From positions 496,001-560,000 of the forward strand of contig MBPM02000030.1 in NCBI GenBank assembly GCA_001695595.3: 64,000 bases of DNA, written 5' to 3'. The DNA is from Plasmopara viticola (taxonomy: Eukaryota > Oomycota > Peronosporomycetes > Peronosporales > Peronosporaceae). Below, piece by piece: positions 31,101-44,400 of this stretch. Each line of letters starts with the position of its first letter. Within the stretch, counting starts at the first letter, position 1. Both the position numbers and the translations under genes were made by a program. A model generated the notes under the pieces. The model saw only the letters and a program-made list of their open reading frames with translations, made no database searches and was not told where the DNA came from.

Positions 31101-34100
31101 CGCAGTAGAGAACTACCCAGAAAAAATGTTTGTTGCACGGTGGAAGTTTGGCGACCGATCGCAAGGGACTCTTTTTCTGGACGTTCAAGCCTACCAACTT
31201 CACATATCACACCATTTTATCTGCGCATTGGCTCGATTTTATCGTACAGAATCGCACATACTAAAGTGCAGCCGGTGGGAAGGGCAACATTCTGAGTGCA
31301 GTGTCCAAACTGTAGATCGCAAACCCTTTTTGCTTAAGGGAAGGTGGAATGTCAAGCTTCTTGTAGCTCCAAGTGTTGTGTCGTATTGGAGACTGCATTC
31401 CACTGACGGGAGAAAAACAGGCGTTTGGTTGACGTCCGGACAGCTTTTCGCGAGTATGGGTATTGGAAGTGATGAAGTGGCCCAGCAATCTTTGTCTATG
31501 TATGGCTCTGCTGTCAATGAGATTAACCGCTACATTGCTGTCCCCACGCTGAAATTGATGCTGAATCTGGACAAATTTGGCCTACACATATCCGATGATC
31601 TCCCTCCATTGATAGTCCTTTTTCAGAAAAACTCTGTCAGCCCAATTACTATTCCGACTTCCAGCACCTGGCCGCAATTTGTTAAGTACATTAGTATTTT
31701 GTCGGAGTCCCAACGTTTTCTGCAAGACTGCAGCCTTCGAGTTACTGGAGGTCAGCATCAATTGCTGGAGCGAGTTGCCATTGGCGATGAAATTTTGTTG
31801 TTGTACACTGGAATTGCTCGAACTAATATGCAAGCTGAGGTTAATGCTTTGTGCATGAAGCTCTCGTCTTCATCGTTAGGAGCAATACAATCACTGTTGT
31901 CTACACTTGGTGGAAAAGGCGCTGACGTTCAAACGGTAAGTTTGTCTGATGAAAGGAACGCGAACGACGACGTCACACACAAGAGCTTTCCCTCCCAAAA
32001 ATCTGTCGAATGTCCAACGGACGATTTTAAAGACTTGAAGCGGATGGCGGAAAGTCGACGGCCCCTACCTGGTGAGCTTGTGTTTACGGAGGCTCTTTTC
32101 ATAGAAACGCAAACCATTGTATCGGATTACTCACCTCCGGTCGTGGGTTGCAAAATTTACATTCAAATTGATCCGAACAGATTTGATCTCAAATTAGCCG
32201 ATGTCGCGGCATTCCTCGAAGACTGCAATAAGCCTTGGAACGTCGAAGAGCCTGGTCCGACTGTAGAACGATCTTCCAATTCTGACTTTACTAACAGGAC
32301 GCACAGCTATATGGGAATGCGCTGGTGTTACCACGTACCACGTAAAATATGTAAAATTGTGGCCAACCCCGTACCAATTCCTCCTGATGGCGTCCCGAGT
32401 GCCTGGCCTTTATGGAATTGGAATCAGGACCAAGAAGGTGACGTATGCCGACTTTGTGACATTCTTTGCCAACTAAGATGCTGGGATAGCAAGAATTCTT
32501 CGTATGTTGTTGTTGGTGAATTTTGCGTTCCATGGGAACAAATGGCATCTGCTGCTAACTCTAGCGACCTTGACGATGTCAATGAATTTGGAAGTTTTGG
32601 TGAATTAATGAATCAATGGTTTGATGACAACAAGGAGGAAGTGCTATTTCGAGCGAAACTGCTTGAATTTGGTGCGCGAACAAGAACGTATACGTTTGAA
32701 AACGATTTTTCTTCGGACAATTGGGAGCTGAGATGGAGAGCACCTTTTGAAAGCGAACATGATCCTAAGGTGCGTATTTAGAGGCGAATGAATTTGCAAG
32801 AAATAGTATGCGTAACAACTGACCTTTTTTGTATCTTTTACGTAGAACAAACAAATGCGTCTTCTGATAAATGCTTTACTTGCTTCGTCGTTGCAAGTGC
32901 AATCCGTTTTGAACTTCGATGCGTATCAGCGTGTAGTATCGAGTATCACTTTTCCACGAGTTTCCCTGTCAGTAAGCCATGTTGGCCCCGAAAATGTCTC
33001 TCACGACATTATTACTGCTGAATTTTATGACACTGAGATTTCTTGTTTGGTTGTCGGTACAAAGCACACGAGAATTTTGAATATTCAAGTACTCTCTGGG
33101 TTACAAGTGTACCTCAATAATATGACTCAATTACTAACTGCGTCGGTCATCCCACGGACAACAATTGATGCATTGGCCGAGATTTCTGCTAAGGGAATGA
33201 AAGTTTCGACAGTAATTGGCCCTGTCTCGCTATACTTAAACCAGACGTCAATGCTTGTACTATCTGCAATTCCAAGACTTCTGGTAGCAGACCAGAAACC
33301 TCCAGATGAAAACCTATCAAGCATGCGCATCAAAATTACTAATTTTACTGGCGTGGATGTTTGGTATCGGCAAGATGAGACCTTGGAATGTTTATTCTTA
33401 CCTGCAGAAGCTAGTGCGGCATACAGCTGGCTCTCGCTAGCAAGTAGTCCATATTATCAGCTTTGCTTTGCGGTGGACGACCCGCGGCAGGAGCAATTTG
33501 GCAAGACGAAAATGGATAAAAATTTGTCAGAACAAGATTCCTTTTGGTGTGACCCTTGCAGCATTAAAGAAAATTGTGTCACTGGCCGATACTTTAGCGG
33601 CTACGGCTTTGTATGGATTTGCGTGGAGCTATGCGGATTGCAAACGAACGTCTTGCTTCGCTCATCACTGACTGTTTCTAATTACTGCGATTTTCCTGTG
33701 CGATTTAAAGTGAATAATGGCGCGACAATTTATCAATGTATCAGATCCGGGAGCCTTTCCGAACGCGTTTCTGCAATTCGAGAGAGTGTTGCCTGTAATC
33801 ACCCTCATTGCTTTTCGTTGGATGGGTCAGCATGCACTCTTTCGACGTTATTACAGAGCGATGAAAGCGTTGCTCGTGTAATGGCCGAGTCCGTGACAAC
33901 AATACGTTTTGCTATCGATGGTGGGTCTTGGTGCGATGTAGAAACACGCCCTAGAATCCCTAGCGCGTTTGATAATGTAAAAGGCAGTGACAACAACTCT
34001 CTTGAAAAGGGACAATACGAATTCATATCTCTTTATCATGATAGCCCAAACGAGTCTACTCAGTATGTTTGGGCAAAAATTGCACGCGCAACGTGTAAGA

Positions 34101-37100
34101 CTGTGCTCCCCACGGACAACGATCCATTGCAGCCCCAAATATCTGGACGGTTTACGTGGATGGAGATGTCATTATGGCCTGCAATTATTGCGCAAAATTT
34201 TACCGAGGCTTTTGTATTTCTAAGCTTTACACAAAACGTAAGTACTCCCGTTGAAATTGCCTCTTCCTTTATCAGAATTCAACTAACTACTTTACATGCT
34301 TTAATGACTAGAGCACACTCAATAAGCTTAATTTACCCCCATCTGGTGAAAAATGTCTTTCTACAATCAACCCCCTTGAGCCATTCAAGATTGTATTAAA
34401 ATACGATCAGGTGTCAAGTAGTGCGGATACCAACTTCGCTCGACCCGAGTACGAATTTCAGTGCACTATTTCTGAAAAATTAGAGGAGCAAATGTTTGTT
34501 TTTAAAGATTGCAGAGTGGTTGTGGGCTTTTGCGATGGTCGTAAACCGATGATCCGGATCAGAACGGAATGCGTTCTTAGTATTGCCAACATGACACCGA
34601 AAGATCTGACTATTAAATTTACCCATTCCTTCGAAGATCGAAATGGAATTCTAGAGAAAGTCGAATCTTGTGATGAAAGGTTTATTGGCTTTGCAGCGGT
34701 CAGTGACCGCCTGATCATTGCAGTTGCAACAATTGCAGACCCAAGCAATAAATTTGATCAGGTGAGCTGGTCCCCGGGTGTCTCACTCGATGTTAAAGGC
34801 GAAACTAAGCTGATCGTGGTGCCTGCCGCGGAGGCGGGACTTAAAAGTCTGGCAAGTGCCTTCTGTATCGAGTTGGTGAATTCCGAGGGTTATATTAAAT
34901 TGACTATTCGTCCGCAAGTTGTGGTGATCAACGCAACGGTAAATAGCGCCTATGATGTTTAAGTATTATGTTAATTTCAAAACTAACATATGTCGATAGA
35001 GCTGTAATTTAAATTGTATGCCCACAGATGGGCGAGGAAACGCACTTTCTGAAAACGATGAATTGACAGTAAGTAATGCAAACACGCTACTTGGTTTGAG
35101 AGAATGAAATTTCGCTTATATGCTCAACAGTTAGTCTCGGGCGACAATGCTGGATGGAGCGCTCCTGTGTGTCTACACAAAGAAGCAAAAAAACGAAGCA
35201 TGACGGCTGATGTAACGTCTTGGTTAAATTCAAAGTTATCAAAGCGTTCAAGTGAAGTTGAGTCAAACGCAAGGAAACAAGCTTTGATGGCAAGACTATC
35301 GTGCTCTTTCAGAATACGTCTAACAGAAGGCGAATACGAGTGGACAGAAGAGGTAGTAGTGCAGCTTCTCAAACAACCTCTTGAACTTACTTCAGATGGC
35401 AGGTTGGAACATGTTAATCCGCCAAAATCATCAATGGCCTCAGCCAACACGCAAGAAGAATTGTATCCACCTCCTTCAACGACAACGTACAGGAGACGAT
35501 TGCTTATTCGCCACCGTAGCTTCAAACATAAAATGCTTACCTACACCATGACCCAGATTGGAAAGTCGATTTGCATTATGTTCTTTGTGGATCACCAGCC
35601 ACCTGTGATCATTCACAACGAGTGGCAGCATATGCTATCTTTTTGCAACGCGGATTTTCCATCGATTCCAGAGGGCATCGGTGCGAACTTTTGTATGGAA
35701 TACGATTGGGATTTGCAGGTAGTGATCGGTGTTTGTCTGTCTAGTGAAAGTGGTTTTGGATACATGTTGATACTAACACATATTTTACTGTTAGATTTCT
35801 GCAAAAAATCGTGAGTTTAATTCAAAACCGACCACAACCTACGACAAGAGGCTCAACGAAGAAGGCAAGCTGCTGAGTGAATGGCTAGAAATCTCATCCC
35901 ATTCATTTGAAAATGCAGACTTGCTTGACACAAGAACGAACGAGCATACGCGTTTCCAGATCGGATTGCCCCAGTATGGATGGTCGAACGTGCTTTGGCA
36001 AATTGGTGGAATTCAATTCGCTTCATTTTATAATGACGATAAAAGTGTGACGGCAAAGTTAAGGCCCACATTCTTGGTTACGAGCTTCTATCGGGCAGGG
36101 TCATGGCTTATTTCTATTATTTGTGTCGAGGACCCGACGAGTGATAGTCTGACAAAGTCACCGCCATTGTTGGCTCTGCCCTCCGCGACATCTTCAGTGG
36201 ACACGAGGCAAATTGCCCTACCATTTCTTAAAGTGAGTGTACTTGTGGAAGAACTTTCGCTTCATTTTTGTGATGAGCACGATCCCATACGTGGTGTACG
36301 AGAGATGATCCTTTACCCAGAAATTGTGCGGGTAACATGCAATACAGTGTCAATTGCATTTGCCACAGCACAAGACCCGCCAGAGATTTCTCGATATAAT
36401 GCTCGCTTGGGCTATCTGTCGCACATTCGATCGTTCACGTCTCTCTTCGTCTCGCTTAGACATATTGAAGTGGGGCATTTCCTACAAGCGTGTAACTTTC
36501 CCGTAATTTTTTGGTTTACTGGGATTCATGCAAAAAAGCCTTTGCTGGAAATTGATCGGGTGAAAAAGCATAAGAACCTGGAATTCCTGATGAACAATGT
36601 ACTTAATAAGCAACTTCCAGGTGCTGAGAATCCCTGTTTAATTACCCGAGTTATCTACGCGGATACAAAGGATCCAGTTAGTATTCCACCGTATTTTCAC
36701 AGTGTCGAACTTAAGGTGTCCCCAGCCGTTCTTCAGGTACGGCATAGGTCCGCAAGATTTCCTGTCCTGTTGAAACTCAAAGTTTATTAATTTTGCCGCA
36801 GGTGGAAGACGACATTTTAGTGTATGTAAACGCGTTTGTTCAGCCAATTTGGGCAGCACTGGAAGGGAAAGCTATTCGTAGGACCTTGCACGACATTAAA
36901 TTCCGAAAAATTGCAACAAAAAGTGATGCCTGGAGCTCTCTTGTGTATAAGTCAGCAATGATAACGATGCAACGCAAAGTTTATGTCGAGTATCTTGGAA
37001 TAAGTGATCTCCAATTGACGATCACCGCACGCGTCTCGATCCCAGTGCTTAACAGTTTTGACGGCACGCCGCTACATTTTGGACGAACGGAGATGCGCGA

Positions 37101-38296
37101 ATTGTTTTCGTTTCCCGACCAATTATACAAAGATTTGGCAGCAGAGTTTGTGGCCGATACGATTGTCCGCTCACCAATGCTTTTGATGTCGCTTAATATT
37201 CTCGGCAACCCTGCGTAAGCACACATGGTTTATTATACATTTTGAACTGAGCTAATTGTTGTATTAATGTAGAGGTTTCCTCCGAAGCTTTAGTTTAGGT
37301 GTCCGAGATTTAATTGAAATTCCTGTGGCTGCGTCTAGAAATGGCTACGGTCCGTGGGTATTAACGAAGGGCGTGTTAAGCGGCGTTGCGTCCTTCTTGA
37401 GCCACACGACCGCAGGAACACTTACCTCAGTGTCTGGGTTCTCGTACTCTATTTCACGGACACTGGATCAATTGACGCTGCCGTCAGACCAGCTACGGAA
37501 GCGTCATTATAAGCGTCCGACACAGTTATCATCGGCAATTGCCGATGGTCTGGGGTTGTTGGGATCGAGCGTTGTTGGTGCAGCAACTGGAGTTGTCACA
37601 ACGCCTTTTGCCGTATATAAAGAGCGCCAAACGCAGGGTCTCGAATCTGGATTTCGAAATTTGGTGGGTAGTGTTGGCATGGGATTGGTGGGCATTGTTG
37701 CCCGACCAATTGGTGGCGTTGCGTCGCTTGTGTCTCTAGCTTCTGATGGACTGCTGCATGGGATAGAAGAAAGCCGCATACCATTTGATGACTCGACCTC
37801 GCGGTTCAATGCAAGACCTAATGAGCTCCTGCGCTACAAGCTCAAAGTACTCTCCGATGCGATCGGGAGCCATTTGGTCTTTGCGCACGGTCTTTGGATT
37901 AACCCACAAGAAAACTCTTTGCTCACTTCTCAGCAGGATGTTAATTATATCGTAAAAGAGCAGCTAGAATTATCGGAAAACGAATCGCTTTACAGCCTTT
38001 TGCTACCACGAGATGCTACTCTTCAGCTACTTCAAGTAACAGTTGTGTGCTCGAATGAGTGCGTCTATGTCGTGGGAGTGACCGCGTCGCAACTTCAAGC
38101 TGTTTTGGCACGAGTTTTATTGAAATCGATTGAAGCGGTTGAAGAAAATCTTAAAGAGCCGACCGTGTTTGACCTGGGAATCAAAACGTCAGCGAGTGCA
38201 GAATGGCTGCGCTTTCGACTGCCTCCGCTGCAAAGGCGGCATATAAGCAACCAGCTCCGACTATGGCTGAACGAAGACTCAAATTTGCTTTTTTGA
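25152..38296 (+). CDS. VPS13B-like bridge lipid-transfer protein, ten exons
   Basis: VPS13 proteins form long hydrophobic grooves that move lipids between membranes at contact sites. Exons: 25152-25631, 25697-29131, 29209-32769, 32846-34237, 34327-34938, 35000-35068, 35131-35718, 35795-36736, 36802-37214, 37273-38296. All junctions are GT..AG in consistent phase, giving about 4171 aa. The N terminus is the chorein domain; LWGGD-like LFGGDLVLNDLEIKRHVL and ELRIHIPWTQLLSQPIEV resemble VPS13B (COH1) more than VPS13A/C/D. The C terminus has the VPS13 adaptor-proximal segment, GNPAGFLRSFSLGVRDLIEIP and GVLSGVASFLSHTTAGTLTS, then a glycine-rich amphipathic region. Introns are 58-89 nt; exon 6 is only 69 nt and its borders are the least certain. 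No stop interrupts any exon. Expected location is Golgi/endosomal, by analogy with VPS13B. Confidence 0.93.
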
Positions 38297-38492
38297 TTAT
38301 GCAATTTGGTAACAGAAAGAGTAATAAGATTAAAAAAAAATATTTAGTCAAGAGGTGACAGCGCAGTGTCCCGTATTAGAAAATATGTGGAAAGTGGAAG
38401 GGAAAGTGGAAGAAAAATATTGAACGTAAATTTTAGCCACATAGATCAATTTGCAAATACGCGGGCCTGGATCAAAGTGGGGGGCCAGCGAA

Positions 38493-41400
38493 ATGGAAGA
38501 TATGGTAGCGGATGGTGCTAAAAGCGCATTTACGGCTGGTGAAAACCTTTTTAGATTACTAAGATTTGCTCGCGAGACTCAGTGCGGCGAGGAGGTTGCC
38601 AAGCCCGTATTGGATGAGCTGGAGGTCATGAGATTGTGTCGCAGTTTTGGGATGATGTCATCTGTCAATCCTAAAGACTTTGAGTTTAGTGTACTGCACG
38701 CGCGAGAATTTGACGAAGACTTTAGCCGTTTTCTCCGCTACGAATTGCTCGAAAAGTCGTGTCTTGGAGACATGAAACTCAAAGGCGTCTTTGGCAAACA
38801 AAATCAAATATCGGATGCACTACTCGATATGAACGCATGCTCGACTGAGATGCTTTTGACACTTGCTGACGCCAATGACGGAATTTACTGCGTGAAGCTT
38901 AACTTTGAACAATCTTTGAAGCATCAAAGAGATGGTAAGGACGTGATCGACTTACTACTTTTCTGCTGGATACGTGACGAGTTATTTCAGCCTCAAAAAC
39001 TTCGGGATATTCCAACGTATGTATTACGTTTTTTGACTAAATTAACACCCGACATAATCTGCTGCACTACACCATACGATCTGGATCAAATTGTGGCAGC
39101 CATGGCGATTCCGAATGAGCAAGCAGACGACGAATTGTCGTCATATTCGGTCTCGTTTCGCATTGAAAAGCAAGAAAATCAGCCTGACAGTACATCTTGT
39201 GTGGCAATATCTTCTGTCGATTTAAAGAAGCTTTCTGAAGATTGTATCGATATTTGCTTATTGAAGGGGAGCTACCCAGCCATTGCTGTCTCAAAATTGG
39301 TGAAGTCGGTGGTACGCACCAAACCGTTTAATCAGACTTTTCGCTCCGAAGCAAAGTTGAAATTTGCTGAATGGCTAATAGCTGAGTCTCGACATTTTCG
39401 GATCGATTTAAATCGAGGAATTGTCAGATCACGAAAGCTGTGCGAGAACGTTTTAAAAGCATTTGATATTTGGCCAGAAGATGAAATAAGGGCGTTTCGT
39501 GAGGCTCAAAACGTCAAGGAACAGCAAGAGTACGATTTAGCAGCCACACGATTTAAAGAGGAAATTGCAGAACGAAGAGCGAATTTAGAACGTGTGGCGG
39601 ATCACCTGTTCCGTCTCTGCGTTGGTGATACTGCAAGTGCATCACTTAACTGTGAATCGTTTCAGGTAGCCTTGTCAGATTACGAGGTTTTTCGAAAGTG
39701 GATAAGATGTACGTGCCATCGACCGATGGACAAAAAGATCGTAGCCACTTTAGATGCACCCATAAACCTTGAAACAGTCAAGGCAACGCTTTATGCTCTC
39801 TTTTCTAATGGCGAAGACGATGAGCTGATTAAGATGATAAGAATGTGTGCTGGTACACCGCACTCGGAAATCATGAAGGCCATCAACAAGCGAAAAACTA
39901 AGAATTTAAACGTGATAGTGCCCGACGAAAAGGTTACCAAATCGGAATTATTTTTGGAAAAAGTATCTGGAGCATTGAAGGAACTACAAGTTAAGTGGCG
40001 GATTGCCGTAGAAAGTGTCTTTGCTGTAGTTAAAGATGTCAAGCTTAGCGATTTAAAAAGCAAGACAACGAAGGCTTCGGGCGGCTTCGAAAATGTTATT
40101 ATCGAACGCAAGCTCGACCAGTTACGGGAAATGTTGCTATCAAGAGATGGGTTGTTATTATCGTTATCCGCTTGTACGCGTGGTCGAGGCACCGTAATCT
40201 GTAAAGGGATTAAAGAAGTGGTTGTCCCGTCATCTGTGTCCCAGAATATAGTGAAGCTGGCCATGCAAGGGGGCAATTTGGTAAGCGCAAGCTGGGGTCA
40301 AGAGTGTTTAGGCTGGCACCAGATGCTTCCCGACGAAAAGCTTGTGGCGACGTTTACTATCAAGGTGCGCTCCGCGTTATTGGTTTGCTCAAGAGAAGGA
40401 AGTATGTTCGTTAAAACTTTAGACTTTTCGCCAAGCACAGCTTCTCGAAATCAACGTCAAGTGAGCGAAAAGATTGTTCGCGCGTTTGGGCAAATTCCGT
40501 CACTTTGTGATTACGATGCTCGCAATAGAATTATTAGCTTTGTTTTGAAGGATTCGGTAGGAATTTACAAGTTCGACGAGACCTTTAAAGGAATGGAAGT
40601 GGTGAAAATCGTTGATTTAGGTGTGCGGTCAACGTTGGCGGAACTACCATTTAAAGATGTTTTGCTGATGGACAGCACGGTATACGTCACAGACACAAGT
40701 GGATATTCGCAAGGAATAAACCTTCACAATGACCGAACATCTCAAGTCATGAGCGTCCACGATGAGGCTAAAACGCGTGTATCGCGTAGCCAGCTGCTAG
40801 ATCTGGCCGACAAGCTTGCTCTCGGAGTAATCTCATGTGCACAAAGTGACGATGGGGCATTCAAAGGGATTCTTGAATGCATCTCCCAAGACGACTATCG
40901 CCAGCTTCCTCTTTTGCCTTTGGGAGTCAGTTTTCTCACCAACCAGGTGAGCGTCCAAAGCGTTGACGATTGTGTACTCGTGCTTGATCCAATCGCACAA
41001 ATAGTGTATTCATTTTCTATACGCGTAACTGTACGTAGTAATTCCTATCGAATGCGGCAGTCTGGTAAGAACAATAGTGTTTTTGAAAGTGGTGCTACGT
41101 CTTCGGATCGTCCACGCAAGCAGCATTGGATGTACACGTTCTATCACGTCTTCGAAAAATTTCCTGTACATGGCATGTTAGAAACTGAAAATCTACCTCC
41201 TGTATCGATTGTTATCGCTTGTCCTGGCTTAAAAGAAATAAATACTGCTCTGGAGAGTTACCATGATTTTCTGTCACTCCTGATGAGTGATTTGATGGCG
41301 CTAAACAAACCACTACATGGACTAGACCTAACGAGAGGTCTCACTTTGCAGCGTTCATTAGATGACGTGAGCATGAGTTTGGTGCCGCTGAATCTCTTTT

Positions 41401-44400
41401 TTCAGACGGTCATTACGTTTTTGCCGGTTCAAATTTGTCGTGCGGAAGGAAATGCACTTACAGTGCTTTATGATGGAATGGATCAGTCGTTTGAGACAGA
41501 GGATGATACACAACCGTGGGAAGCTACAGATATCGCCGAGTCTATTCGGTTCGGGCTCTTATCTCCTTTGCTATGCGCGTGGCGAGGCCGCTGTGTAGTA
41601 ATTACATCGATGGGAAAGCAGTCAACTGGAAAAAGTTACTTTTTAAATCATGTGACAGGATCTTCGTTTGCTATTGCCGGAAATCGCTGTACGGATGGTG
41701 CATGGATGACGCTGCGTATTCTGAAAGATTGTTTGCTTGTCGTTCTAGATTTTGAAGGCCTTGGGTCATTTGAACGTACCGATCAGGAAGACGTATTTTT
41801 GTCAGTGCTGAATGCGTCTTTGTCAATGTTTACGATCTTTCGGATGGAAATGCGCTTCGATAAGGACATTGATGGTTTATTTACACGATTTCAAAAGGGA
41901 GTGAGCTTGCTAAAAAAAGAAAAAAAGCTTTTTCAAGGCACGTTGTATATGAGCGTTAAGGATGTGAATCCGAATGACCAGGACGGCGTGCTATCTGAGT
42001 TCAAGCAAAAATTTCAAAGACTTCTGACTGCTAACTGCGAAAATTTTTTTCTTTCTGAGATGTACACAGGTGAACTGAAAATTAATTGCTCACCACCCCT
42101 AGGTACGTCGGGGTACTATGAGTCACTGCGTCACGCTCGACAACTGGTTACAAAACTAGTCAATGAGTCAGACTTATCGCGTGGTTATGACAGTGGGAAC
42201 TCTTTTCATGATTGCATTCGTTTGGTCTTGGCAAAAATCTCTATCCTGGATTGGACTGCTGTCGACGAAAGTTCCCAGCGCCTACAAATGAATGAACTGA
42301 AAAGAAAAATACCTGGAATCATTCGTACTGGATGTTATATTCCCGTGGAAGCTCAAGCTACTCACGAACACCTGCCGCGAAGCTTGAAGGACTTGCCTTT
42401 CCACGATACTAGTGTTCTTCGTTCCCTGAATTTTGAGCAGCTGAGTCAAGAGTTTCCTGAGTCATCTCAAAGTTGGGCAAAAGTCGATGTAGAAGTGTCC
42501 CTGGATGGTATTGAAGACGAAAATGTTGATTTTGGTCCCGCAGTTTGCTTCTTCGAAAACGTTGGGACGAGTTGCATTAACCTAACGCTTTTAAAGCTTT
42601 TTCAGCGATACATGGCACTCATTTCGAAGGGTCCGCTTGAAAAGATTGTGCACAAAGACTATGTCAATTTTGATGCCATGCTATCATTTCTGGTTTGTCG
42701 TCGCGTAATTAAGACCATGCTATGGGTAAAGCAGTTTTTAGGGACAGAGCGATTCATGACCGAGTGGGAGCAAATTGAGCAGACTTATATTTTTCCATTT
42801 CAAGCGCTTGTCAAGCGATGTCTCCATCATTGTGCCAAGTGCCAGCTCCAATGCATGCGATCAGTATGTCATTCTTTTGACGATGACCACGATTGTGGTA
42901 TGGATCACGTGTGTCGAAGTCTTTGCGAGTATTGCGCTCTGAGCTGCCGACTTGGTGAAAAAGAATTGCCTCGATGCGTTGGAAAGGCTGGCCACGAGGG
43001 AAAATGCGACTGTGTGAAAGGTGACCACACTTGCGGGAAAGAGTGTAGTCTGATTGGTGCTTCCAATTGTGGAGGACTGTGTGTGTTGCGTGGAGGGCAC
43101 GAAGGTGATCATCGGTGCTCAGTTAAACAACATGCTTGCGGAGCGGCATGTAGTGCTTCAGAATGTCATGGGACATGCATATTAAACATGGCCCATCGTC
43201 ACACTGTACACAAGTGTGCCGAGACGCAGTGTAAGCATGCTTGTGAGATGATCGGGTGTAAGGAGCGGTGCAGCCATGCAAGCCACTTTCATGACCAACC
43301 GGAGTTGAAAGCAAAATTTGCCGAGGAGAATGGCCAAATGCATGAAAGAGTGACGATGTCTCAACAGACTCTTCATCTGTGCAGTTCACGCCACAATTGT
43401 GGCGCAACTTGTCAAATGAAAGGAATCTGCACTAAGAGCGTTCAAATATCCACTAGCAAGTTCTCGGGTTCACGTGACACATTTGATTTTGAGTTGAAGC
43501 AAATGGTTGGAATCCGCAACAAATGTGCAGTCGTGCTTCAGCCTGGAATCACAAATCACGACAACGTCGCTCACTCGTGTGTAAGGCTTTTGCCGAACGG
43601 AACCGAAACTGTTCATGGGTGCGACGTAAGATGTGAAGCTTGCGAGTACTATTGCGACAAATCCATTGGACATGAAGGGGATCATTCGGCTGCTCATGGA
43701 AATATGCGCAATATGCATTTCGTTGCTGATGATGTTGATGTCATAAATTGGGAGAACCGTAAATATGTACCAGGTGAAAAGGGCGTTGCCGAAATGTGCA
43801 ACATACATTGTTCATCAGCTGGACGAGGTCACGTTCACTACTTAAAGTGTGACAAAAAATCTTCTTCTGCGTGTGTTTACGCTGGCCTGCAAGACAAACG
43901 ACGTCACTGCGCGTCGAATCTTAAACCAATTACAAAGCACGAGGTCGATGAACTTCTACATGAAAAATATTGGAAAACGATTGGATGGGAAGACCCCTGT
44001 GCATCAGCGTTCGAACGTGCACACTTTGCAAAGTGTCCATACTTATGCGACGCACCTGAGCACAAAGGCGACGACAAGTCTCCGTCCTATTGCGACTTGG
44101 AAGCGTGGCATCGTCCTGTCGCCGGACCTTCATCTTCTGAACAAAAAGGTATTTCGTACATAAGTGGTCATCGCTTTGCTTGTTCTCACGTGTCTACAAC
44201 TGGCAAACTGCACCATGTCTTCGTGCTCGATTGCTCTGGGTCGATGCGAGGGGAACCGTGGCAGGATTTGGTAAGCGCCGTTCATGGTTATCTGCAAAGT
44301 CGGCTATCTGCTGGCATAACGCAGGATATTGTGTCGGTAGTGACGTTTGGGAACCGCGGCATTGTCGAATTTGAAAGCATTTCTATTGGTTCGGCCCTTC

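Noticed and set aside
33127..34223. Short frames on both strands inside the VPS13-like gene
   Set aside because: Antisense or alternate-frame shadows of coding exons.
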